In this document: piece after piece, positions 1-7,639 of the stretch
Position numbering within the stretch: the stretch's first letter is position 1
Layout of the letters: every line of letters starts with the position of its first letter
Assembly: GCA_902790595.1 (NCBI GenBank)
Contig: CADASL010000010.1
Location: forward strand, 1-64,000
Source of the DNA: an uncultured Bacteroidales bacterium
GTDB lineage: Bacteria; Bacteroidota; Bacteroidia; Bacteroidales; SZUA-534
Length of the DNA stretch: 64,000 nucleotides
Direction of reading: 5' to 3'
Made by a program: the position numbers and the translations under genes
The notes under the pieces: generated by a model
Database searches by the model: none
What the model was told of the DNA's origin: nothing
The model's input: only the letters and a program-made list of their open reading frames with translations

Positions 1-23
1 TGGTCGTGGTGGTCTGCGGATAA
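1..23 (+). CDS. 3' end of a putative ilv leader peptide (partial)
   Basis: Reading from base 3, the frame gives four consecutive valine codons (gtc gtg gtg gtc), then Cys, Gly and a TAA stop at 21-23. The start lies outside the window, so only the tail is visible. A run of codons for a pathway end product, ending just before mutually exclusive hairpins and the ilvD gene, is the classical layout of a ribosome-stalling leader peptide. That translation occurs is inference. Confidence 0.5.
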
Positions 24-90
24 GGAAGGGCTGTGCAATTTATTATAAGAAAACGAATTACGAGCCCTTCCATTACGGACGGGCTTTTTT
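24..90 (+). promoter_or_regulatory. Putative transcription attenuator upstream of ilvD
   Basis: Bases 24-32 (ggaagggct) are perfectly complementary to 63-71 (agcccttcc), forming a candidate antiterminator. The same 63-71 segment can instead pair with 77-85: AGCCC with GGGCT, and TCC with GGA around one mismatch, loop 72-76. That stem is followed by a T run to base 90 and looks like an intrinsic terminator. The two structures exclude each other. With the valine-rich peptide directly upstream, ribosome stalling at low Val-tRNA would favour the antiterminator and allow ilvD transcription. The pairing is visible; the mechanism is inferred. Confidence 0.65.
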
Positions 91-115
91 ATTTTAAACA
101 TAAACACCTTCAGAT

Positions 116-1921
116 ATGAAACACACACTCAGAAGCGCACAAACAACCGAAGGCCGACGGATGGCCGGTGCGCGCGCCCTTTGGGTTGCCAACGGAATGA
201 AGCACGAGCAGATGGGCAAGCCAATTATCGCCATTGCCAACTCGTTCACACAATTTGTGCCCGGGCACACTCACCTGCACGAGATTGGGCAACTGGTAAA
301 GGCTGAAATTGAGCGACTTGGCTGCTACGCCGCCGAGTTCAACACCATTGCCATTGATGACGGCATTGCTATGGGCCACGACGGAATGCTCTACTCGCTG
401 CCTTCGCGCGACATTATTGCCGACTCGGTTGAGTATATGTGCAACGCCCACAAGGCCGACGCGCTCGTCTGCATTAGCAACTGCGACAAAATCACGCCGG
501 GAATGCTGATGGCTTCGATGCGCTTGAACATTCCGACGGTGTTTGTTTCGGGTGGCCCAATGGAAGCCGGCAAATGGAACGGCGAGAATGCCGACCTTAT
601 CACCGCAATGGTGAAAGGCGCCGACCCGTCGGTTACCGACCAACAGATGAAGGAGATTGAGAGTTGCGCCTGCCCCGGCTGCGGCTCGTGCTCGGGTATG
701 TTCACCGCCAACTCGATGAACTCGCTCACCGAAGCCATTGGCTTGAGCCTTCCGGGCAACGGAACCATTCTGGCCACTCACACCAACCGCATTCAACTCT
801 TCAAAGACGCTGCGGCACTGATAGTTAAGAACGCATATAAATATTACGAGGAGGGCGACGAGAGTGTGCTGCCAAAGAGCATTGCCACACGCGCGGCTTT
901 CCTGAACGCAATGACTTTGGACATTGCAATGGGCGGCTCGAGCAACACCGTGCTGCACCTTCTGGCCGTGGCTCACGAGGCTGGTGTCGATTTCAAGATG
1001 AAAGATATCGACGAGTTGAGCCGCCGCGTGCCGTTCCTGTGCAAATTGGCGCCCAACACGCAGAAATTCTCGATTCAGGAGTGCAACCGCGCTGGCGGCA
1101 TTCTTGGCATTCTGAACGAACTGAACAAAGCCGGTCTGCTCGACACTTCGCTCAAGCGCGTCAACGGCTCAACTTTGGCCGACGACCTGAAGAAATATTA
1201 TATCTGCGGAAGCACCATTGACCCCGAGGCCAAACGCATTTACAGCAGTGCGCCCGCAGGCAAGTTCAGCACCAAGATGGGCTCACAGTCAGCCACTTGG
1301 CCTTCGTTTGACACCGACCGCGCCAACGGCTGCATTCGCGACATTGAGCACGCCTACTCGAAAGACGGCGGCCTGGCTGTGCTGTTCGGCAACATTGCCA
1401 AAGACGGCTGCATTGTGAAGACGGCCGGCGTTGATGAGTCGCTCTGGCACTTCGAAGGTCCTGCCGTTGTGTTTGATTCACAAGAAGATGCCTGCGAGGG
1501 AATTCTTGGCGGCAAAGTCAAGAGCGGCGACTGCGTGGTGATTACGCACGAAGGCCCCAAGGGCGGCCCCGGAATGCAGGAGATGCTCTACCCGACGTCG
1601 TACATTAAATCGATGCACCTTGGCAAAGAGTGCGCGCTCATTACCGACGGACGATTCTCGGGCGGAACGTCGGGCCTGTCTATCGGCCACATATCGCCCG
1701 AAGCGGCTGCTGGCGGCGCCATTGGCAAAATCAAAGACGGCGACATTATCACAATCGACATTCCGTCGCGCTCAATCAGCGTGAAGTTAAGCGATGCCGA
1801 ACTCGAAGCCCGTCCGCAGCGCCCGATGACCCGCAAACGCGTAGTGCCCAAATCGCTGAAGGCTTACGCGTCGATGGTTAGTTCGGCCGACAAAGGCGCG
1901 GTGCGTATTATTCCGGAATGA
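116..1921 (+). CDS. ilvD: Dihydroxy-acid dehydratase
   Basis: This cytoplasmic iron-sulfur enzyme removes water from 2,3-dihydroxy-isovalerate and 2,3-dihydroxy-3-methylvalerate, the third common step of valine and isoleucine synthesis. The 601-residue protein is of ordinary length for the bacterial family. Visible signatures are the NCDKITPGM motif with Cys at about residue 123, and the [13 protein letters not shown] segment (Cys 184, 186, 189, 192) with the TANSMN continuation; these are the regions that carry cluster ligands in the family. The ATG at 116 lies 26 bases behind the terminator T run, so the attenuator is in its leader. ilvB and ilvN follow downstream, separated by two accessory genes. 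The product is certain at family level. Confidence 0.98.
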   Translation: MKHTLRSAQTTEGRRMAGARALWVANGMKHEQMGKPIIAIANSFTQFVPGHTHLHEIGQLVKAEIERLGCYAAEFNTIAIDDGIAMGHDGMLYSLPSRDIIADSVEYMCNAHKADALVCISNCDKITPGMLMASMRLNIPTVFVSGGPMEAGKWNGENADLITAMVKGADPSVTDQQMKEIESCACPGCGSCSGMFTANSMNSLTEAIGLSLPGNGTILATHTNRIQLFKDAAALIVKNAYKYYEEGDESVLPKSIATRAAFLNAMTLDIAMGGSSNTVLHLLAVAHEAGVDFKMKDIDELSRRVPFLCKLAPNTQKFSIQECNRAGGILGILNELNKAGLLDTSLKRVNGSTLADDLKKYYICGSTIDPEAKRIYSSAPAGKFSTKMGSQSATWPSFDTDRANGCIRDIEHAYSKDGGLAVLFGNIAKDGCIVKTAGVDESLWHFEGPAVVFDSQEDACEGILGGKVKSGDCVVITHEGPKGGPGMQEMLYPTSYIKSMHLGKECALITDGRFSGGTSGLSIGHISPEAAAGGAIGKIKDGDIITIDIPSRSISVKLSDAELEARPQRPMTRKRVVPKSLKAYASMVSSADKGAVRIIPE

Positions 1922-1935
1922 TGGTTTTCGCACAG

Positions 1936-2025
1936 TCCCGATAGCTATCGGGAACACAGATTTAACGGATTTGCACAGATTTTCGATAAATGATTTTGAT
2001 GTAGGGACGCGGCATTGCCACGTCC
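1936..2025. repeat. Two REP-like palindromes between ilvD and the next gene
   Basis: The bases at 1936-1953 form a perfect 18-bp palindrome (tcccgatagctatcggga). A second hairpin lies at 2004-2025, where ggacg pairs with cgtcc and ggc with gcc around a short loop. Such short palindromes are typical dispersed intergenic repeats in Bacteroidota. Neither is followed by a T run, so they are poor intrinsic terminators. They mark the left edge of the segment inserted between ilvD and ilvB. Confidence 0.55.
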
Positions 2026-2048
2026 GTTGAATTGAGAAACAAAAAGTT

Positions 2049-2942
2049 ATGGAATACGATTATCGTAAATTGAATTACGGCGAACTGAAGCAGATGCAGT
2101 TAGGGTTGACACCTGAAAATGTTTGCTCTCGTGTATTTGATTATTTTGGTTTTCCCAATGCACAAGGATTATGTGACGAGGATTCTTCGCACATTGCGGA
2201 TAGCATTAAAAATGCGGAATCTGTGCTTTTAATTGATGGAGAAACACCCGTTAAAGGCCGTATTCAAGAAGTTACCGAATTAATCAAGGGAGAATTATCG
2301 CAATATTTATCGGCTGCCGATAATGTTTATTTATTGTTTGTCAGCCCCCCAAAAAAGCGTTTAACACTCAAAGAAGAAAAAGCCATTCAAGATTTAAATG
2401 ATGACCATTTCTGGTGTTGTCTCAATTATGAAAACTACAAGTTAAAAGATGAAACACGTTTGCATATCATTGCAATAAATGAGAAAGAGGGTGTTCACGA
2501 TGAAGCCGAAGAAATGGATGTCTTTCTTGATGAGATGAACGAAGTAAATCTTGGCGAATACAACGATGTTTTGAGAAAACAGGCCGCTGATTATGCTAAA
2601 TCTTCTATTGGCGACCCTGATAATCATTCTGATGCTGTTGCTGAAGCGATTGTAGATTTTTTAAAAGGAGCTGAAGTAGCCATTGAACTTTCGACAAACA
2701 ATTCAGTATCTTTATCTTTTGACGGAAAATTTGACAAAACTGAATCCGCCATTCTTAAGGATGTAGTAATTGATGACCTTGGACAATATGAAAAGGTTTT
2801 GATTAACGAAGCGTTATCTTTCGCAGAATCAACAATATACCCTTATAATGACATAGTTTCAATGTATGTAACTGTGCAGAGTTTTTTGGATGGCGCGTCA
2901 GCGGCTCTTAAACTTATTAAGGGAGAAAAAACTGGAAAGTAA
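2049..2942 (+). CDS. Uncharacterised protein, partner of a PD-(D/E)XK nuclease
   Basis: I do not recognise this 297-residue protein. It has no signal peptide and no obvious membrane segment, and is acidic, so it is probably cytoplasmic. The N-terminal half has a segment ending in LLFVSPPKK and then a region rich in Lys and Glu. The C-terminal third has two similar-looking blocks: one around residues 196-225 (AVAEAIVDFLKGAEVAI) and one around 271-290 (VQSFLDGASAALKLIKG), suggesting an internal duplication. The gene ends 8 bases before the nuclease gene, so the two are probably co-transcribed. Its base composition is AT-richer than ilvD and ilvB on either side, which suggests acquisition. No function is assigned. 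Confidence 0.8.
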   Translation: MEYDYRKLNYGELKQMQLGLTPENVCSRVFDYFGFPNAQGLCDEDSSHIADSIKNAESVLLIDGETPVKGRIQEVTELIKGELSQYLSAADNVYLLFVSPPKKRLTLKEEKAIQDLNDDHFWCCLNYENYKLKDETRLHIIAINEKEGVHDEAEEMDVFLDEMNEVNLGEYNDVLRKQAADYAKSSIGDPDNHSDAVAEAIVDFLKGAEVAIELSTNNSVSLSFDGKFDKTESAILKDVVIDDLGQYEKVLINEALSFAESTIYPYNDIVSMYVTVQSFLDGASAALKLIKGEKTGK

Positions 2943-2950
2943 TAGGTACA

Positions 2951-4156
2951 ATGAAGGAGTTGTCGAATGACATATTGATTAAGTTGGCTTCGGAAATCGC
3001 AGGCATTGAAAAAAAAGAAAGAGAAAACCTTCCTTATAATGCGAATATTATAGAAGACATTAAAATTAAAGAGAATGCTCATTCGAGAATTTTAACAACA
3101 TTGTTGAATTATGCGGGGTACGACCATAGCTTTCCTGTTTATCAAATATTCATTGATTTGCTAAAAAAGAAATGTTGTTCAATTAAAGATATAACTATAC
3201 ATAATCCAAATATAACGGCAGAAAAAGAGAGAATAGACATTTTAATAGACGAGAGCCACGAGAGCCCTTCATATTCAATAATAATTGAGAATAAAGTATG
3301 TTGGGCTGATGACCAATTTGAACAAATTGAAAGATACATTAAAAAAGTTCAAGGTCATAATGTGCCTAATGAAAGCATTTTTGTCATTTATCTCACAAAA
3401 TATGGCAACAAAAAAGTGTCTGACAAAAGTTTGACCCCAAAAGCTAAAGATATTCTTGATTATGATGATAAAAAATTGTGCCGCTTCATTGAATTAAATT
3501 ACAAAGATGATTTACTGCCAATGTTTATATCGTCAGCAAATCAAATAGACAGAGATAAAGAACCATTACTACATTCTTCTTTAATTCAATACGTAGACTA
3601 TTGGAAGGGAAAATTTTCGATGCGCAATGGTGAGAAAAAAATAGCACAAAAAATTGCTAAATATATGGCAGACAAATTAAATGTTAACAGTATTCAGGAC
3701 TGTTTGAAAATCGCGGATAATTTGGAATCACTTCAAAATGCACTTGATAAAAAACGAAACGAGTTAATGAAGCAAGTGTTAAATGAAAAGGTAGTTGAAC
3801 CATTAAAAAAGTATTTGGGAAAGGATTATGAGTTTGATTTACTAGAAAACTGCATAAGAATAACCCCAATTAGATGGACCGTTGCATATATCTATATAGG
3901 AACATCTTCTGATAATACGATAATTATTGGTGTTTATGGTAGGAAAATATCAAACGTTGCATCCGCTTCCCTTGAATCCGTTGATTATGAGAAAGATATT
4001 TGGTGTAAAGGAGAGCAAGGATATAATAAAGATGTAGTGTCAAGCAATATATATTCATCGGAGTTTTGGGACCTTGTTGATAATGGAAAAATATTGAAAG
4101 TACTTAAAAAAGATATAAAAGAGTTAATCACATTGCTTGAAGGGAAAAGACTATAA
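2951..4156 (+). CDS. PD-(D/E)XK nuclease superfamily protein (PDDEXK_4-like)
   Basis: The 401-residue protein carries the layout of the PDDEXK_4 group. An N-terminal ENAHSRILTTLLN segment is followed by ERIDILI (the Asp of the motif, about residue 95) and SIIIENK (the E-x-K motif, about residues 113-116), then ADDQFEQIERYIKKV. The conserved D...ExK residues suggest an active Mg-dependent nuclease fold. Members often occur in defence-related or unexplained accessory loci; the substrate is unknown. The C-terminal half (about 210-401) has no domain I can name and may be a target-recognition region. The gene follows the unknown ORF by 8 bases and ends 26 bases before ilvB. Strong AT bias, including codon use, sets it apart from the ilv genes. 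Confidence 0.82.
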   Translation: MKELSNDILIKLASEIAGIEKKERENLPYNANIIEDIKIKENAHSRILTTLLNYAGYDHSFPVYQIFIDLLKKKCCSIKDITIHNPNITAEKERIDILIDESHESPSYSIIIENKVCWADDQFEQIERYIKKVQGHNVPNESIFVIYLTKYGNKKVSDKSLTPKAKDILDYDDKKLCRFIELNYKDDLLPMFISSANQIDRDKEPLLHSSLIQYVDYWKGKFSMRNGEKKIAQKIAKYMADKLNVNSIQDCLKIADNLESLQNALDKKRNELMKQVLNEKVVEPLKKYLGKDYEFDLLENCIRITPIRWTVAYIYIGTSSDNTIIIGVYGRKISNVASASLESVDYEKDIWCKGEQGYNKDVVSSNIYSSEFWDLVDNGKILKVLKKDIKELITLLEGKRL

Positions 4157-4182
4157 ATATTTAAAGAACATATATTTAAACA

Positions 4183-5880
4183 ATGAAAGAAACAATAACA
4201 GGAGCGGAGGCGCTGATGCGCTCGCTTGAGAACGAGGGCGTTGATGTGATGTTCGGTTATCCGGGCGGAGCCATAATGCCGACTTTCGATGCACTCTATG
4301 ACCACAGTAAAACGCTGAATCACATATTGGTACGCCACGAGCAAGCTGCCGCGCACGCCGCACAGGGCTATGCCCGCGTGAGCGGGAAAGTGGGCGTCTG
4401 CCTTGTAACGAGCGGTCCGGGCGTAACCAACACCATTACAGGCATTGCCGACGCAATGATGGACAGCACCCCAATTGTGGTGATTGCCGGTCAGGTGGGT
4501 GCCGCTTTCCTTGGCACCGACGCCTTTCAAGAGGTTGACCTTGTGGGCGTTACGCAGCCAATTTCGAAGTGGGCCTATCAGATTCGCCGTCCGGAGGATG
4601 TGGCGTGGGCTGTGAGCCGCGCGTTCTACATTGCCCGCAGCGGTCGTCCGGGCCCTGTGGTGCTCGACTTTGCCAAAAACGCGCAGGTGGGAATGGTTGA
4701 GTACGAGCCGCAGCATATCGATTTTATCCGCGGATATGTTCCTGTGCCCGACATTGACCCTGTGGCCATTAGCGAGGCCGCCGCAATGATAAACGCCGCC
4801 AAACGTCCGCTGGTGCTTGTTGGTCAAGGTGTTGAACTGGGCAACGCCCAAGACGAGATGCGCGAGTTTTTGGAGACCGCCGATATGCCGGCCGGCTGCA
4901 CGCTGCTGGGCTTGTCGGCACTGCCGTCGGAGCACCGGCTGAACGTTGGTATGCTCGGAATGCACGGTAGCCTGGCGTCGAACGTCAAGACGCAGGAGTG
5001 CGACCTTCTGATTGCCGTTGGAATGCGCTTCGACGACCGCATAACCGGAAAACTCGCCACCTACGCCACTCAGGCCAAAAAGATTCATTTCGATATCGAC
5101 CCGTCGGAGATTAACAAGAACGTGAAGGTTGACCTTGCTGTGCTTGGCGACTGCAAACAGACTCTGGCACAAGTGAATAAGTTGCTGAAAAAGAACAGCC
5201 ACACAGAGTGGATTGAGAGTTTCAAACCTTATTTCGAGAAGGAGCGCACGGTGGTTATCGAGCGTGAGATTCACCCCACCGAAGGCCCGATAAAGATGGG
5301 CGAGGTTGTGAATGTTGTCACACAACAAACTGGTAATAAGGCCATTATGGTTACCGATGTTGGTCAGAATCAGATGATGGCCGCTCGCTACTTCAAGTTC
5401 ACCAAAAACCGCAGCGTGGTGACGTCGGGCGGAATGGGCACAATGGGCTTCGGCACGCCTGCTGGCATTGGCGCGGCTTTCGGCGCCCCCGACCGCGATG
5501 TGTGCGTGTTCCTTGGCGACGGCGGCCTGCAGATGACCATTCAGGAACTTGGCACCATAATGGAGAATCAAGTTCCCGTAAAACTTATCTTGCTCAACAA
5601 CAACTATTTGGGCAATGTTCGCCAATGGCAGGCAATGTTCTTCAACCGCCGCTATTCGTTCACCCCAATGACGAACCCCGATTTTATGAAGATTGCCGAA
5701 GCGTATCGCATTCCGTGTCAGACAGTTATCGACCGCAAAGACCTTGCCGCCGCCGTCCGCACAATGATGGACACCAAAGGCCCATATCTGCTTCAGGTGG
5801 CTGTTGAGGAGGAAGGCAACGTGCTGCCAATGTGCGCACCCGGCCACGATGTTGACGATATGATGCTGGAATTTAAATGA
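4183..5880 (+). CDS. ilvB: Acetolactate synthase, large (catalytic) subunit
   Basis: The enzyme condenses pyruvate with pyruvate or 2-ketobutyrate, using thiamine diphosphate and FAD, in the first committed step of valine, leucine and isoleucine synthesis. The 565-residue length is normal. The catalytic glutamate is in RHEQAAAHAAQGYAR (about Glu53). The central FAD/regulatory domain follows. The ThDP/Mg site is the GDGGLQMT...LLNNN segment at about residues 445-475. The small subunit ilvN starts 65 bases downstream. The ATG at 4183 is the first plausible start after the nuclease gene, and the upstream 26 bases leave little room for a separate promoter, so readthrough from the cassette is likely. 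Confidence 0.97.
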   Translation: MKETITGAEALMRSLENEGVDVMFGYPGGAIMPTFDALYDHSKTLNHILVRHEQAAAHAAQGYARVSGKVGVCLVTSGPGVTNTITGIADAMMDSTPIVVIAGQVGAAFLGTDAFQEVDLVGVTQPISKWAYQIRRPEDVAWAVSRAFYIARSGRPGPVVLDFAKNAQVGMVEYEPQHIDFIRGYVPVPDIDPVAISEAAAMINAAKRPLVLVGQGVELGNAQDEMREFLETADMPAGCTLLGLSALPSEHRLNVGMLGMHGSLASNVKTQECDLLIAVGMRFDDRITGKLATYATQAKKIHFDIDPSEINKNVKVDLAVLGDCKQTLAQVNKLLKKNSHTEWIESFKPYFEKERTVVIEREIHPTEGPIKMGEVVNVVTQQTGNKAIMVTDVGQNQMMAARYFKFTKNRSVVTSGGMGTMGFGTPAGIGAAFGAPDRDVCVFLGDGGLQMTIQELGTIMENQVPVKLILLNNNYLGNVRQWQAMFFNRRYSFTPMTNPDFMKIAEAYRIPCQTVIDRKDLAAAVRTMMDTKGPYLLQVAVEEEGNVLPMCAPGHDVDDMMLEFK

Positions 5881-5945
5881 CAACAGATTGTTGAACCGAC
5901 CAATTGGATGATTGATTTATTGAATTGAAAAACAAACAGATAAAA

Positions 5946-6512
5946 ATGGAACAAGAGAGCAAAACATTATACACCATTCTGGTTTTCTCGGAGAACCTTG
6001 CGGGATTGCTGAACCAAATCACGGCTGTTTTCACGCGCCGTCAGGTGAACATTGAGAGCTTGAATGTATCGGCGTCAAGCATTAAGGGCATTCACAAATA
6101 CACCATTACCTGCTACAGCGACGAGGAGACAATCGACAAAATCACCCGTCAGATTGAGAAGAAGATTGATGTGCTTCAGGCCAACTATTACACTGACGAT
6201 GAGATATTTATCCAAGAGTGCGGACTGTTCAAGATTTCAACGCCGACAATGCTGAACGAGAAGGGCATTTCGCGTCAAATCCGCTTGCACGATGCTAATA
6301 TTGTAGAAGTTAACCCCACCTACGCCATTGTTACCAAAACCGGCCTGACGGAGGACATTGAGTCGCTTTACGCTGCGCTGCAGGAGTTCAAATGCGTGCT
6401 GCAGTACGTGCGCTCGGGCCGCATTGCCATTACCAAAAGCCGCCGCGAGCATATCAGCGACTATATCAACGAGCGAGAGGAGAAGCACCGCCAATTGACA
6501 ATGGAGAATTGA
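5946..6512 (+). CDS. ilvN: Acetolactate synthase, small (regulatory) subunit
   Basis: This is the valine-sensing regulatory subunit that binds and activates IlvB. The N-terminal ACT domain (about residues 6-80) opens with LYTILVFSENLAGLLNQI and contains the RRQVNIESLNV stretch typical of the family. The C-terminal domain includes TGLTEDIESLYAAL. I use the ATG at 5946, giving 188 residues; a TTG at 5925 in the same frame would add seven Lys/Asn-rich residues and is unlikely. Spacing to ilvB indicates one transcript. The next gene begins 33 bases later and is not an ilv gene. Confidence 0.95.
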   Translation: MEQESKTLYTILVFSENLAGLLNQITAVFTRRQVNIESLNVSASSIKGIHKYTITCYSDEETIDKITRQIEKKIDVLQANYYTDDEIFIQECGLFKISTPTMLNEKGISRQIRLHDANIVEVNPTYAIVTKTGLTEDIESLYAALQEFKCVLQYVRSGRIAITKSRREHISDYINEREEKHRQLTMEN

Positions 6513-6545
6513 TTTGGGATGTAGGAGTTAGGATTTAGGAGTGCT

Positions 6546-6962
6546 ATGTACAAATACAATAGTACCATAAGGGATGGTGCTGAAGCACTGATTGACGGCA
6601 TTGAGAACATTGAGATGTTTCTTGAAGACAATGAGAGATTTCACGATTGTGGAATATACTCTTTTTGTTGGGACAATGAATCTGGTGACTTGATAATTAC
6701 TATTGAAGCGTTGACTTATCGTTTCTTTGCAGGAGAATACGGTAATATGCTGCCACTATTGGATTTTCATTTTGAACATCCTATAGAGGTAAAGATGGAT
6801 ATGGACCCTTGTATAGCAATTATTGATGAAATGGAAATCTCGAAATCAAAATATAACGAGTTTTTAGTATGCGAATTTGGTCAAGTTTGTATTAGTATAA
6901 CAAGCCACAGATTAAGAGTTGATAAACCACGATTTGTGCCTTTAAAAGATGACGAGCAGTAG
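6546..6962 (+). CDS. Uncharacterised small acidic protein
   Basis: This 138-residue protein is unknown to me. It has no signal peptide or membrane segment. The composition is acidic with several aromatic residues (FCWDNESGDLIITIEAL, then a MLPLLDFHFEHPIEVKMDMD stretch), which resembles small immunity or antitoxin-like proteins only in a general way. It lies between ilvN and the toxin-antitoxin pair and its end overlaps the next frame by 14 bases, so it may be translated with that pair. AT-rich composition matches the accessory genes rather than the ilv genes. Confidence 0.7.
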   Translation: MYKYNSTIRDGAEALIDGIENIEMFLEDNERFHDCGIYSFCWDNESGDLIITIEALTYRFFAGEYGNMLPLLDFHFEHPIEVKMDMDPCIAIIDEMEISKSKYNEFLVCEFGQVCISITSHRLRVDKPRFVPLKDDEQ

Positions 6963-7212
6963 CAAAACGATGATACAATCTGATTGTAATCCCGATAAAA
7001 ATTGTATTTTGCAATCAAAAATTATGAATATGGATTCATCTTTCACAAACGACACTATGCAAATTCCACGTGCAAAAAGCGGGCGAAAAAGTCGCGTTGC
7101 ACAGCAGACTGTCGTGTCAAAAACACCTGAAAATGAATTGGCTACGGTAGAGGAGTTTTTTGATGCAGTTTGGAACCGCTACCTTGAGAAAAATGAAAAA
7201 CTACAGGGTTAG
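6949..7212 (+). CDS. Probable antitoxin of a type II toxin-antitoxin pair
   Basis: The 87-residue protein precedes a ParE/RelE-type toxin and its end overlaps the toxin start by 20 bases, the usual antitoxin-toxin arrangement. The middle is basic (RAKSGRKSRVAQ), fitting a DNA-binding or flexible segment. The C-terminal TVEEFFDAVWNRYLEKNEK looks like the amphipathic helix by which such antitoxins hold the toxin. The start is uncertain: ATG at 6949 overlaps the preceding gene, and ATG codons at 7024 and 7030 would give about 60-residue forms. No DNA-binding fold can be named by eye, so the call rests mainly on context. Confidence 0.65.
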   Translation: MTSSSKTMIQSDCNPDKNCILQSKIMNMDSSFTNDTMQIPRAKSGRKSRVAQQTVVSKTPENELATVEEFFDAVWNRYLEKNEKLQG

Positions 7213-7501
7213 GGTTTCGCGGAAAGCGTGGAATGATATTGAAGATTTAGCGGATTTCCTGCTGACGGTGAAAGATTTTGAAAGTGCACGCAGGTATCTC
7301 GATACAATGATGGCTGAAGTACAATCGCTGGCTTTATTTGCCGATTTGTATCGCATAAGCACAATGGCAGATATTTTAAAGTACCATCTAAAGGCTCGGC
7401 GAATGGCAAGCCACAACCGCCGTTGGGTTTATATTTTTCATATTGAGGATGATACGGTCATTGTTGACCGCATCCGTCCTTCAAAAATTATTACAAAATA
7501 A
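7193..7501 (+). CDS. ParE/RelE-family toxin
   Basis: The 102-residue basic protein opens with NYRVRVSRKAWNDIEDLADFL and ends with VYIFHIEDDTVIVDRIRPSKI. This is the characteristic helix pair followed by the C-terminal beta strands of the RelE/ParE fold. Family members either cleave mRNA at the ribosome or poison gyrase; the sequence does not tell which, though the ending resembles ParE-like plasmid-stabilisation toxins. I chose ATG 7193, because an upstream in-frame ATG at 7160 would run deeper into the antitoxin. The gene sits between ilvN and ilvC, an unusual place for an addiction module. Confidence 0.85.
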   Translation: MKNYRVRVSRKAWNDIEDLADFLLTVKDFESARRYLDTMMAEVQSLALFADLYRISTMADILKYHLKARRMASHNRRWVYIFHIEDDTVIVDRIRPSKIITK

Positions 7502-7551
7502 AAGACGATTGAAAAGATTGCATTTTAATTTACATTGACTGAAAAAAAATA

Positions 7552-7581
7552 TTGAAAATTGCTGAAAGTCTTTTACTTTCG
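7552..7581 (+). promoter_or_regulatory. Probable ilvC promoter
   Basis: TTG at 7552-7554 and TACTTTCG at 7574-7581 are separated by 19 bases, close to the Bacteroidota -33/-7 pattern (TTG, then TAnnTTTG). The -7 box has one departure from consensus. It lies about 60 bases upstream of ilvC and downstream of the toxin gene, so ilvC can probably be expressed independently of the ilvD-ilvN transcript. Confidence 0.5.
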
Positions 7582-7639
7582 CAGTTCGAATCGCTGATTC
7601 GCAAAAAAGTGATAACAGTTTAATTTAAAGCAAAATAAA

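Noticed and set aside
3985..5883. Long open frame on the minus strand opposite ilvB
   Set aside because: It lies antisense to a certain gene, has low-complexity His/Arg/Val-rich translation without motifs, and arises from the strong codon bias of ilvB.
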